Part shown: positions 32,154 to 39,554 of the stretch, in pieces | Position numbering within the stretch: position 1 is the first letter of the stretch | How the letters are laid out: every line of letters begins with the position of its first letter | Source of the DNA: Occultella kanbiaonis | GTDB taxonomy: Bacteria; Actinomycetota; Actinomycetes; Actinomycetales; Beutenbergiaceae | DNA length: 64,000 bases | Reading direction: 5' to 3' | Assembly (NCBI RefSeq): GCF_009708215.1 | Contig: NZ_CP046175.1 | Span: 124,001 to 188,000 of the forward strand | Translations under genes and position numbers: made by a program | The notes under the pieces: model-generated | The model's input: only the letters and a program-made list of their open reading frames with translations | Databases searched by the model: none | What the model was told of the DNA's origin: nothing

Positions 32154-32590
32154 GCGACCCCGAGCTGGTCGACCGCGACCTTGACGACGCACCCGTGCCG
32201 GACCCCGAGCAGGACCTGGACGACCCGGCCACGCGAGTGGCCCCGGCGCTGCCCGGCTACCTCAGCCTGCGCGAGATCGCAGCCCTGGCCGCGATCGCCG
32301 TCGGAACGCTGCGCTCGTACCGCCGGGACTCCTCGTCGGGCTTCCCCGAGCCCGCCTGGCGGGCCGGGGCGACCCCGCTCTGGCGGGTGGAGGACGTGCG
32401 GCTGTGGCTCGCCGCCCGTCCGTTCTCCCCGACCATGACCCGGGCGCTGCCCGACGGCTCGATCGAGGTCGTGCGAGCCTCCGACTACGCCGCCCGCCGG
32501 GCTGCCGGCCGCGTCGGCAGGGCACGCAGGCGCCATCTCCGCGAGCCACACGTGCGCGGAGCGGTGGCCGCGCTGGAGACCGGCGACTGA
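32150..32590 (+). CDS. Small helix-turn-helix protein coupled to fliW
   Basis: GTG at 32150 overlaps the fliW stop (GTGA), so the gene is translationally coupled to the flagellar unit. The 146-residue product has an acidic N-terminal tail, then a MerR/AlpA-like winged helix (about residues 35-90): LSLREIAALAAIAVGTLRSY, then PAWRAGATPLWRVEDVRLWL. In AlpA and excisionase-type proteins this fold binds DNA. A basic tail follows (RRAAGRVGRARRRHLREP). It may be a flagellar regulator and is the only obvious DNA-binding protein in the cluster besides FliA, but its target is unknown. Confidence 0.7.
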   Translation: MSDPELVDRDLDDAPVPDPEQDLDDPATRVAPALPGYLSLREIAALAAIAVGTLRSYRRDSSSGFPEPAWRAGATPLWRVEDVRLWLAARPFSPTMTRALPDGSIEVVRASDYAARRAAGRVGRARRRHLREPHVRGAVAALETGD

Positions 32591-32605
32591 CGCCCGCGGC
32601 GGGTC

Positions 32606-33589
32606 TCAGTCGATGAGCCGGGCCTGCGGCACCAGCGCGGACAGGTCCCGCAGGGCGACGTCGCCGGCCGGCCCGTTCACGAACACGCGGACCGGGATCC
32701 TGGTCGAGGAGTAGACCTCCTCGAACGCCTCCCGCAGCGCACGGGGCGAGCGCGACAGGCCCCACTCCACGGTCTCGTCGGTGGAGCGCAGGAAATCCGC
32801 GAACAGGGGGTCCGACGTCCAGAGCTCGCAATCCGCTCCGGACGCATCCAGGGCCAGGCGCACCACGGAGGAGATCGCCCGCCGCTGCCGCACGGTGTTG
32901 CTCGAGGTGAGCGGGCCGATGACGAACTGTGCGCGCCGGTGCGTCGTCGTGAGGTCGAAGCCCGGGCGCGCCCGGCCGGTCAGGTTGGGAGGTTCGAGGA
33001 TCCGTTCTCCGTTGCGGAGCATCCGTTGGAGGCCGAGCGCGACGGCGGTCGCCGTACTCACCGCGGACAGCCGGTCCGCACGCCGGCGGGCGAGGGTGGC
33101 GTACTCGATCAGCTCGGCGGCGGCATCCGGATCGGACACCAGCGACTCCGCCGCCACGCGGCGGGCGTCACCGTCGGGGGACTGCGGGGCGGCCGCCGTC
33201 GTGCCGGACAGGGCGCGCTCCCAGTCGTCGACGAACCGGCCGAGGGACGGTGTCACCAGCGCCCTCGAGAGGTTCTGCCAGGCGAGTCCGGCGGCGTCGG
33301 TGACGTCCTCCGGTCGCCGGGTGGTCGGCGTGCTCTGACGCCGTGTCCGACCGGTCGCGGGGGAGGAGACCTGGAATCCCAGCTGTTGGAAGATCCGGCG
33401 CGCGGTATCGGTGGTGAAGTCGGCCCGGTACAGCCCGATGCTCAGTTCCAGCGCCTGCTTCACCGGCCAGTGCAGACCAGCCACCGCGACCCAGTGGAGC
33501 TGGACCCGCGCGGGCCGGTGCCCGGCGAGCGACTCGCGCACGCTCTCCTGCGTGAGGTGGTGTGATCGACCTTTGATCGTGAAGCGCAT
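32606..33589 (-). CDS. Unrecognised protein downstream of LLM oxidoreductase
   Basis: This 327-residue soluble protein follows the LLM oxidoreductase gene by four bases and converges with the flagellar helix-turn-helix gene. The N-terminus (MRFTIKGRSHHLTQESVRES, then PARVQLHWVAVAGLHWPVKQ and ALELSIGLYRADFTTDTARR) is distinctive. The C-terminal half has ALDASGADCELWTSDPLFAD and a beta-rich ending (TRIPVRVFVNGPAGDVALRD). I do not recognise a family. The weak ribosome-binding site and tight spacing suggest coupling to the upstream gene. Confidence 0.6.
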   Translation of the reverse strand: MRFTIKGRSHHLTQESVRESLAGHRPARVQLHWVAVAGLHWPVKQALELSIGLYRADFTTDTARRIFQQLGFQVSSPATGRTRRQSTPTTRRPEDVTDAAGLAWQNLSRALVTPSLGRFVDDWERALSGTTAAAPQSPDGDARRVAAESLVSDPDAAAELIEYATLARRRADRLSAVSTATAVALGLQRMLRNGERILEPPNLTGRARPGFDLTTTHRRAQFVIGPLTSSNTVRQRRAISSVVRLALDASGADCELWTSDPLFADFLRSTDETVEWGLSRSPRALREAFEEVYSSTRIPVRVFVNGPAGDVALRDLSALVPQARLID

Positions 33590-33593
33590 GGCA

Positions 33594-34514
33594 TCAACCC
33601 ACGTGCGGCGCGATCTCGCGTGCGACCAGATCCAGATGGTCCAGATCGTGCAGGTCCATCACCTGTAGGTAGACCCGTTCCACCCCGGACCCACGCAGGC
33701 CGGCGAGGCGATCCGTGGCCTCGGCCACGGTGCCGGCGATGCCGTGCTCGCGCAGCTCCGCCGGCTCGCGCCCGATGGCGGCGGCGCGACGGGTGAACTC
33801 CGCCTCGGTCGCGCCAACGCACAGGACGTGCGCGGCCGAGTAGGTCAGCGAGTCCGGGTCCCGGCCCGCCTCGGTGCAGGCGGCCCGGACGCGGTCCAGC
33901 TTGGGTGCGATCTCGTCGAACTCGGCGAAGCCGAGGTTGAACTCGGACGCGAACCTGGCCGCCAGCGCCGGCGTGCGCTTGGGGCCCTGTCCGCCGATGA
34001 TCACCGGGACCGACGACTGCACCGGCTTCGGCAGCGCGGGCGCGTCGGTCAGCTGGTAGTGCTCGCCGCTGAACGAGAACGCCTCGCCGACCGGCGTCCG
34101 CCACAGGCCGGTGATGATCTCCAGCTGCTCCTCGAGCAGCCCGAACCGCTTGGCCGGGAACGGGATGCCGTAGGCGGTGTGCTCGGCCTCGAACCAGCCC
34201 GAGCCCAGGCCGAGCTCCACGCGGCCACCGGACATCTGGTCGACCTGGGCCACCTGGATGGCGAGCACGCCGGGCAGCCGGAACGTGGCGGAGGAGACGA
34301 GCGTGCCGAGCCGGATCCGGGAGGTCTCCCGGGCCAGGCCGGCGAGCGTGGTCCACGCGTCGGTGGGCCCGGGCAGGCCGTCGCCGCCCATCGTCAGGTA
34401 GTGGTCGGAGCGGAAGAAGGCGTCGAAGCCGAGTTCCTCGGTGGCCTTGGCGACGGCGAGGAGGTCGTCGTAGGTGGCGCCTTGCTGGGGTTCGGTGAAG
34501 ATGCGCAGCTGCAT
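33594..34514 (-). CDS. LLM-class F420-dependent oxidoreductase
   Basis: This 306-residue TIM-barrel protein belongs to the luciferase-like monooxygenase group, whose actinobacterial members often use coenzyme F420. Family features include MQLRIFTEPQQGATYDDLLA at the start, DAFFRSDHYLTMGGDGLPGP, RIRLGTLVSSATFRLPGVLA, and RVELGLGSGWFEAEHTAYGI with PFPAKRFGLLEEQLEIITGL. ATG at 34514 fits the family start; the frame extends nine codons upstream without support. Substrate is unknown. It forms a two-gene unit with the unrecognised gene downstream. Confidence 0.87.
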   Translation of the reverse strand: MQLRIFTEPQQGATYDDLLAVAKATEELGFDAFFRSDHYLTMGGDGLPGPTDAWTTLAGLARETSRIRLGTLVSSATFRLPGVLAIQVAQVDQMSGGRVELGLGSGWFEAEHTAYGIPFPAKRFGLLEEQLEIITGLWRTPVGEAFSFSGEHYQLTDAPALPKPVQSSVPVIIGGQGPKRTPALAARFASEFNLGFAEFDEIAPKLDRVRAACTEAGRDPDSLTYSAAHVLCVGATEAEFTRRAAAIGREPAELREHGIAGTVAEATDRLAGLRGSGVERVYLQVMDLHDLDHLDLVAREIAPHVG

Positions 34515-34601
34515 GGGTCCACCCTGCCACGACCCGTCCACCGGTGGCCGCGACGCCCCTCTCTCGCCTCGGCCGGTCGGCGCACCCCTGCGCCGATCCG
34601 A

Positions 34602-35066
34602 TCAGCGGACGAGCGGCTCGCCCGTCTCGAGCAGGGTCTTCAGCCCGGAGAGCACCATCATCCAGCCCTCGCCGCGGACGTGATCGGCCGTGCGCGGCGC
34701 ACCCTCGAGGCGGTCATGGGTGACCGTGAGCAGGCACACCTCCCCTTCGGGCCTGATCTCCCACGTGACCCGGCTCGGCCGTTCCGCCCCGAGGTCGTCG
34801 TCGTAGGCCGACGACCACGTGTGCACGAGGCGGCGCGGGGGATCGAACTCGAGCGTCGGCGACGTGCCCCAGTCCTCACCGTTCGGGCCGGTCGAACGGT
34901 GCTGCTCCGCGGTGATCTCGTTGCGGGCACCGTAGAAGTACCGGGCCGTGAACTCGGGGTTGGTGATCGCCTCCCAGATCGCCTCCGGGGTCGCTCTGAT
35001 GAACACGTGGTAGATCTGCGTGGCGGGGGCGGGCGGCTCTGCGGCCGAGGTGGTCGGGTCAGTCAT
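34602..35066 (-). CDS. SRPBCC (AHSA1-type) domain protein
   Basis: This 154-residue protein has the START-like AHSA1 fold: QIYHVFIRATPEAIWEAITN near the N-terminus, FYGARNEITAEQHRSTGPNG, then PPRRLVHTWSSAYDDDLGAE and GWMMVLSGLKTLLETGEPLV at the end. ATG at 35066 follows GGAGGATTCCG and overlaps the upstream ArsR gene by eight bases. ArsR-AHSA1 pairs are common in actinobacteria; a ligand-binding or toxic-compound role is often proposed but not shown here. Confidence 0.85.
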   Translation of the reverse strand: MTDPTTSAAEPPAPATQIYHVFIRATPEAIWEAITNPEFTARYFYGARNEITAEQHRSTGPNGEDWGTSPTLEFDPPRRLVHTWSSAYDDDLGAERPSRVTWEIRPEGEVCLLTVTHDRLEGAPRTADHVRGEGWMMVLSGLKTLLETGEPLVR

Positions 35067-35385
35067 CGGAATCCTCCAGCGTTGCCTTGAGATCGGCGAG
35101 CGCCGCGACGCGGGGCTCGGTGTACTTGCTGATCCAGCGGTCATGGATCAGCCGAACCGGCACGGGGTTGAGGTGGTGGAGCTTCTCCCGGCCGGACCGG
35201 ACCGCGACGACGAGACTCGCCTCCTCGAGGACCCTCAGGTGCTTCATCACACCGAACCTGGTCATCTCGACGTGCGACTCGAGGTCGGCCAGCGTTCGCC
35301 CGTCCCGGGCGAACAGCAGGTCGAGCAGCAGGCGCCTCGTCGGGTCCGCGAGGGCCTTGAAGACCGCGTCCTCATCATCCGTCAC
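35059..35385 (-). CDS. ArsR-family repressor
   Basis: This winged helix-turn-helix regulator of about 108 residues starts at the GTG at 35385. A TTG at 35406 would add seven residues that overlap the operator-like palindrome. The DNA-binding region is KALADPTRRLLLDLLFARDG, then LADLESHVEMTRFGVMKHLR and VLEEASLVVAVRSGREKLHH. No metal-binding Cys pair is present, so it is probably not a metal sensor. It is co-transcribed and overlaps with the AHSA1 gene and probably represses its own promoter. Confidence 0.87.
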   Translation of the reverse strand: MTDDEDAVFKALADPTRRLLLDLLFARDGRTLADLESHVEMTRFGVMKHLRVLEEASLVVAVRSGREKLHHLNPVPVRLIHDRWISKYTEPRVAALADLKATLEDSDD

Positions 35386-35398
35386 GGACCCAGGATAG

Positions 35399-35414
35399 GT
35401 GACCAAATGGTCAC
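35399..35414. promoter_or_regulatory. Operator-like palindrome before arsR
   Basis: GTGACCA-AA-TGGTCAC is a perfect 7-bp inverted repeat with a two-base centre. It lies 14 bases upstream of the GTG start of the ArsR gene, where autoregulatory ArsR sites usually occur. It is the only perfect palindrome of this size in the region. Confidence 0.6.
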
Positions 35415-35851
35415 ATGTCTACCGACTGTGCCGGACGGCCCTGGGCCGTGCGGTCCGGGTTCTGACCTAGTACCCGAGGCGGTGAGATCGCTGGTCCGCG
35501 CGTTGCGAACTCGAGCCCGCGCGCACCAGGGCGGTGAGCGGTGCGGGGATTTCGGGCATGAAGAAGCCCCGCGGTTCCCGACGTGGTGTCGGGGTGCCGC
35601 ACTGGACGAAGGTGCGGCCCCGCAGGGCTCCGGTGGCTGCCGTGGTCTCGCTAGCGCTCGCGCGCCGTGGAGACGGCATGCCGTCCGTTCACTTTGACGA
35701 GCGGCTAGCGGACAGCCACCTCACGAGTCCCAAGATTCTTCACGTCTCGGACCACCTCCTTTCGCGTGTGCGGCCAATCTACGACTGTCGGCGCCGTGCG
35801 CCAAGGTATTTCCGATGCGAGTCTCGCAGGGCCGCTGCCTACACTCGAGCA
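35415..35851. other. Intergenic region between arsR and HAD hydrolase
   Basis: No gene is well supported in these 437 bases. Two open frames cross it (plus from 35534, minus 35467-35679), but both are Arg/Pro-rich, lack ribosome-binding sites and encode no known motif. The region carries a cluster of strong inverted repeats at about 35571-35642, listed separately, and otherwise should contain the HAD promoter. Confidence 0.5.
35571..35642. ncRNA. Structured region, possible non-coding RNA or two-way terminator
   Basis: Three nested stems can be drawn. CCCGAC and GTCGGG close a five-base loop (GTGGT). GCCGCAC and GTGCGGC close a nine-base loop. AGCCC at the left end can pair with GGGCT at the right end to enclose both. 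Together they make a three-way junction of about 70 bases. I know of no RNA family that fits, and a bidirectional terminator between the converging transcripts' flanks is also possible. The strand is undetermined. Confidence 0.35.
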
Positions 35852-36586
35852 ATGCCGCCGATCCGCATGGTCGCCTTCGACGCCGACGACACGCTCTGGC
35901 GCAGCGAGGACTACTTCGACGCCGCCCAGGCGGAGTTCGAGCGCATCGTCTCGCCGCACGTGAGCGGCCCCGGCGCGCTCGACCGGCTCGCCGCCATCGA
36001 ACGGGCGAACCTGGCCGTGTTCGGCTACGGGGTCAAGGGCATGGCGCTGTCCATGATCGAGGCCGCCATCGAGGTCACCGAGCAGCGGATCGGCGCGGCC
36101 GACCTGCATCGGATCGTCGTCCTCAGCAAGGAGATGCTGGCGCACCCGGTCGAGCTCCTGCCAGGGGTCCGGGCCGCGGTCGAGGAGATCGCCGCGGACC
36201 ACCCGATCGTCATGATCACCAAGGGCGACCTGTTCCACCAGGAGGCCAAGGTCCGGGACTCCGGCCTCGGCGACCTGTTCCGGCGCATCGAGATCGTGAG
36301 CGAGAAGGACACGGCCACCTACGCGCGGCTGCTGTCCGAGTTCGACGCCGGCGCGTCGGAGTTCGTGATGATCGGGAACTCGCTGCGCTCGGACATCGCA
36401 CCGGTGCTCGCGCTCGGCGGCTGGGGCGTGCACGTCCCGTACCACCTCACCTGGGCCCACGAGCTCGAGGCGGAGATCCCGACGGCGGACGCCCGCCGCC
36501 TCTACACGGTCACCGAGGCGTCCGAACTCCCGACGGCGGTGCGCACCATCGTGGACGCGGCGTCGCCGGAGTCCGTGGGCACCTGA
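35852..36586 (+). CDS. HAD-family hydrolase
   Basis: This 244-residue haloacid-dehalogenase-type phosphatase has motif I DADDTLW (DxDxT, about residues 9-15), motif II in IVMITKGDLFHQ (Thr), a lysine in VSEKDTATYARLLSEF, and motif IV in EFVMIGNSLRSDIAPVLALG. The substrate is probably a small phosphorylated metabolite. ATG at 35852 matches the family start just before RMVAFDADDT; the long upstream extension of the frame is not supported. A 265-base gap separates it from nagB. Confidence 0.88.
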   Translation: MPPIRMVAFDADDTLWRSEDYFDAAQAEFERIVSPHVSGPGALDRLAAIERANLAVFGYGVKGMALSMIEAAIEVTEQRIGAADLHRIVVLSKEMLAHPVELLPGVRAAVEEIAADHPIVMITKGDLFHQEAKVRDSGLGDLFRRIEIVSEKDTATYARLLSEFDAGASEFVMIGNSLRSDIAPVLALGGWGVHVPYHLTWAHELEAEIPTADARRLYTVTEASELPTAVRTIVDAASPESVGT

Positions 36587-36763
36587 GGCAACCGACCGCG
36601 CTGCCCGCGGGCCGGGCACTGACGGCACCCACGCCGTCGGGACGCGTGTCGCCTGACGGCACCACCGCCGTCGACCCCACGATCCACCGCGAGCCCGCAA
36701 GCGGTCCTGCACGTCCACAGTTGGCCCTCGAAACCCCGCACAAATCCTCGACGATCGCGTAAT

Positions 36764-36775
36764 GCACGCGGTTGC
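36764..36775 (-). promoter_or_regulatory. LacI-type box before nagB
   Basis: GCAACCGCGTGC on the minus strand matches the GCAACCGCTTGC box found at 40747 and 42024 at 11 of 12 positions. It lies 77 bases before the nagB start. A further degenerate copy (GTTGCAATTCGTTGC) follows at 36782-36796. Confidence 0.45.
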
Positions 36776-36851
36776 GGTACGGTTGCAATTCGTTGCGGCG
36801 GGGCTGGTCCCCGGCGCCGATCCAACCCAGTTGAAGCGCAGGAGGAGTCAA

Positions 36852-37631
36852 GTGTCGGAGCCGATCCAGCAGTTCGTCGCAGGGGAGCTACCCGTTGCGG
36901 TGTACGCCTCGGAGGCCGAGATGGGGGCCGCCGCGGCCGCCAGCGCCGCCCAGGTCATCCGCGACACCGTCGCGGCCAAGGGGCACGCGCGGGTGGTCAT
37001 CGCGACGGGGAACTCCCAGTTCGCGTTCGTCGAGGCGCTCAGGGACCAGGACGTCCCCTGGGGCGACGTGACCGCGTTCCACATGGACGAGTACGTCGGC
37101 ATCGACGAGAACCACACCGCGAGCTTCCGCCGCTGGATCCGGGAGCGCATCGAGGAGCCCTTCACCCCGGCGAAGGTGGAGTACATCATCGGCGATGCAC
37201 CCGACCCCCAGGCGGCCGCCGACGCCTACGAGCGCCTGCTCCGCGAGGCTCCGCTGGACCTGGTCTGCATGGGCATCGGGGAGAACGGCCACCTCGCCTT
37301 CAACGAGCCGTTCGACGCCGACTTCGACGACGAGCGCTGGACCCGGATCATCACGCTGACCCCGGAGTCCGTGTCGCAGCAGGTCGGCGAGGGACACTTC
37401 CCGGACGAGGCAGCCACCCCGAGGACGGCCATCTCGATGACCATCCCCGCGCTGCTGTCCGCGACGCACGTCCAGGTCTGCGCGCCCGAGGCCCGCAAGG
37501 CCAAGGCCGTCGCTCGCGCGCTGTCGGAGGACGTCAGCACGGCCTGCCCCGCCACCAAGCTGCGCGAGTCCCCGAACGCCCGGCTCTTCCTCGAGCCGGC
37601 GTCCGCGTCCCTGCTCCCCGCGCAGGCCTGA
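36852..37631 (+). CDS. nagB: Glucosamine-6-phosphate deaminase NagB
   Basis: NagB converts glucosamine-6-phosphate to fructose-6-phosphate and ammonia. The 259-residue protein has the NagB signatures VIATGNSQFAFVEALRDQDV, WGDVTAFHMDEYVGIDENHT and MGIGENGHLAFNEPFDADFD, with the catalytic Asp and His residues in the last two. GTG at 36852 follows the near-perfect site AGGAGGAG. An ATG at 36762 in the same frame has no such site. It is followed by a strong hairpin and then nagA, completing the amino-sugar pathway into glycolysis. Confidence 0.95.
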   Translation: MSEPIQQFVAGELPVAVYASEAEMGAAAAASAAQVIRDTVAAKGHARVVIATGNSQFAFVEALRDQDVPWGDVTAFHMDEYVGIDENHTASFRRWIRERIEEPFTPAKVEYIIGDAPDPQAAADAYERLLREAPLDLVCMGIGENGHLAFNEPFDADFDDERWTRIITLTPESVSQQVGEGHFPDEAATPRTAISMTIPALLSATHVQVCAPEARKAKAVARALSEDVSTACPATKLRESPNARLFLEPASASLLPAQA

Positions 37632-37652
37632 GCACGCGCTCGGCCAGGACCC

Positions 37653-37686
37653 CCGGCCCGGCCCCGCGGGGGTGGGGCCGGGCCGG
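37653..37686 (+). terminator. Terminator between nagB and nagA
   Basis: CCGGCCCGGCCCC (37653-37665) pairs with GGGGCCGGGCCGG (37674-37686), a perfect 13-bp stem with an eight-base loop, 21 bases after the nagB stop. It lacks a T run. It suggests that nagA has its own promoter or is expressed by partial read-through. Confidence 0.65.
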
Positions 37687-37744
37687 TCAGGCGGCCGGGT
37701 AGGTTCGCATCATGACGTGGGGAGCCGGCAGACAGGGGCACGAG

Positions 37745-38959
37745 ATGACCGAGCGGGTACTGCTCACGTCCGGTCGGGTGGTCGCCGGGGGCGCGCTGCT
37801 CGACGGCGCCAGCGTCCTTCTCGAGGGAACGCGGGTCGCGGACGTGCTCACGTCCGCGCCGACGCGCGCGCTGCTGGAGTCCGCACGAGTGCTGGACGTC
37901 GGTGGGCGGATCGTCGCACCCGGCCTCATCGACCTGCACATCCACGGCGCCGCGGGCCACTCCTTCGAGGAGGCGGCCGTCGGCGGCGACGTCTCGGCGG
38001 CCGTGCCCACCGACGCCGCGGTCCCCGCGATCCTGCGGCACCTGGCATCGGTCGGCGTGACCGCCACCCAGGCCTCGCTCGCCTCCGACCGCGTCGACGT
38101 GATGGCCGGCGGGGTCCGGGCCCTGCACGCCTGGCGTGATCGCGGCGTCGCCGGCGGCGCGGACCTGCTCGGCGTCCACCTCGAGGGCCCGTTCCTCGCC
38201 GAGGCCCAGGCCGGCGCCCACGAGCCGAGCAAGCTGCGTGCGCCCGCCGCGGCGGACGTGGCGTCCTTGACCGCGCTCGCCCCCGCGATGGTGACGCTCG
38301 CGCCGGAGCTACCGGGCGCCGTCGACGCGATCAGGGCGTTCGTCGCTGCCGGCACCGTGGTGGCCGCCGGGCACAGCGAGGCGACGGTGCCGGCCCTGGC
38401 CGCGGCGGTCGAAGCCGGCCTGACCCACATCACGCACCTGTGGAGCGGGCAGTCGAGCACCACGCGCAGCGGCCCGTGGCGGGTGCCCGGACTGCTCGAG
38501 GCCTCCCTGTCCTCGGACACCGTCACCGCCGAGGTGATCGCCGACGGCAAGCACCTGCCGCCCGCGCTCCTCGAGATCGCCCGGCGGTGCCTTGGGGAGC
38601 GACTGGTCGTGGTGTCCGACGCGACCCAGGGCGCCGGCATGCCGGAGGGGTACGCCTACGGACTCGCGGACGTCCGGTGCGAGGTGCGTGACGGTGTCGG
38701 GATGGTCGTCGGCGCCGATGCGTTCGGCGGGAGCACCACCACGTTGGGCGCGATGCTGGCCCATCTGCACGTGGACCTCGGCTGGCCGCTACTCGAGGTG
38801 CTCGCGATGGGCTCGTCCCGTCCGGCCCGGGTGGCCGGTGTGGCTGACCGCAAGGGGTCGCTCAGCCCCGGTCACGATGCGGACGTGGTGGTCCTCTCCG
38901 ACGGCCTGGTGCCGTGGCGGACCTTCGTTCGTGGGCGTGAGGTCGCCGTCGCGAGTTGA
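37745..38959 (+). CDS. nagA: N-acetylglucosamine-6-phosphate deacetylase NagA
   Basis: NagA removes the acetyl group from GlcNAc-6-P, the step before NagB. The 404-residue amidohydrolase has VAPGLIDLHIHGAAGHSFEE with the HxH metal ligands (about residues 63-65), LLGVHLEGPFLAEAQAGAHE, AAGHSEATVPALAAAVEAGL and THITHLWSGQSSTTR, and ADGKHLPPALLEIARR. The catalytic Asp is in VVVSDATQGAGMPEG. ATG at 37745 follows AGGGG; an ATG at 37712 is less likely. THLWSG replaces the commoner THLFNA, so it is a slightly divergent member. Confidence 0.9.
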   Translation: MTERVLLTSGRVVAGGALLDGASVLLEGTRVADVLTSAPTRALLESARVLDVGGRIVAPGLIDLHIHGAAGHSFEEAAVGGDVSAAVPTDAAVPAILRHLASVGVTATQASLASDRVDVMAGGVRALHAWRDRGVAGGADLLGVHLEGPFLAEAQAGAHEPSKLRAPAAADVASLTALAPAMVTLAPELPGAVDAIRAFVAAGTVVAAGHSEATVPALAAAVEAGLTHITHLWSGQSSTTRSGPWRVPGLLEASLSSDTVTAEVIADGKHLPPALLEIARRCLGERLVVVSDATQGAGMPEGYAYGLADVRCEVRDGVGMVVGADAFGGSTTTLGAMLAHLHVDLGWPLLEVLAMGSSRPARVAGVADRKGSLSPGHDADVVVLSDGLVPWRTFVRGREVAVAS

Positions 38960-39002
38960 GCGGGAGTTGGGAATGCTGTCGGTCCTCGTCGGCGCCGCCC
39001 GC

Positions 39003-39509
39003 TCAGGGCAGGCCCTCGACGAGAAGGACGACGACCACGATCACGACGATCAGCGCCGCCGCGCCGCCGAGTCCCCAGAGCCAGAGCCTCTTCGCACCGA
39101 TGTGGCTGGTCGTGGCGCCGAAGGCCGCGAAGCGGTCGGTCCACCACTGGGCCGGAGGCATGCCCTCGCGGGCGACGCGGGCGTTGTACTGCTCGATGGA
39201 CTCCCACGGTTGAGGGCTGACCACCGACTCGTCGATCATGACCCGGAACTTCTGGCCGGAGACCGTCCGGAGGTGCAGCGAAGACTGATGCTGCGAGCCG
39301 TAGACCCCGCCCACGTAGGACGCCTTCGCGACCTCCTGGGGAGCGAAGTCGGCCAGGACCTGCTCCTGAGGGCTCTCCAGGTCGATGATCCGGATCCGGT
39401 CCTGCCTGGTCCACTCCAGGCGCACCTTCCTGGTCTGGAAGACCGTCGCGCCGGTGAGCATGGTCGTGTTCAGGCGCAGGTCGGCGGCCATGGGGGCAGG
39501 CTGGTTCAT
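39003..39509 (-). CDS. Hypothetical protein with a C-terminal membrane anchor
   Basis: This 168-residue protein has a soluble N-terminal part and one membrane segment at the end (WGLGGAAALIVVIVVVVLLV, about residues 146-165), as in tail-anchored proteins. The soluble part reads TMLTGATVFQTRKVRLEWTR, IIDLESPQEQVLADFAPQEV and SSLHLRTVSGQKFRVMIDES, suggesting a beta-rich domain. I do not recognise the family. It lies between nagA (convergent) and lacI (same strand, 45 bases upstream) and may follow lacI in one transcript. Confidence 0.6.
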   Translation of the reverse strand: MNQPAPMAADLRLNTTMLTGATVFQTRKVRLEWTRQDRIRIIDLESPQEQVLADFAPQEVAKASYVGGVYGSQHQSSLHLRTVSGQKFRVMIDESVVSPQPWESIEQYNARVAREGMPPAQWWTDRFAAFGATTSHIGAKRLWLWGLGGAAALIVVIVVVVLLVEGLP

Positions 39510-39554
39510 CGGTGTGGCTTCCGCTCGTGGAGGGTGCAGGCTTCGGCCCGGATT

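Noticed and set aside
35467-35679. Minus-strand frame of 70 codons in the arsR-HAD gap
   Set aside because: No ribosome-binding site and no family match. The strong inverted repeats explain the conserved-looking sequence better.
36762-36851. Upstream ATG of nagB adding 30 residues
   Set aside because: No ribosome-binding site, the extra residues are not NagB-like, and the GTG at 36852 has AGGAGGAG.
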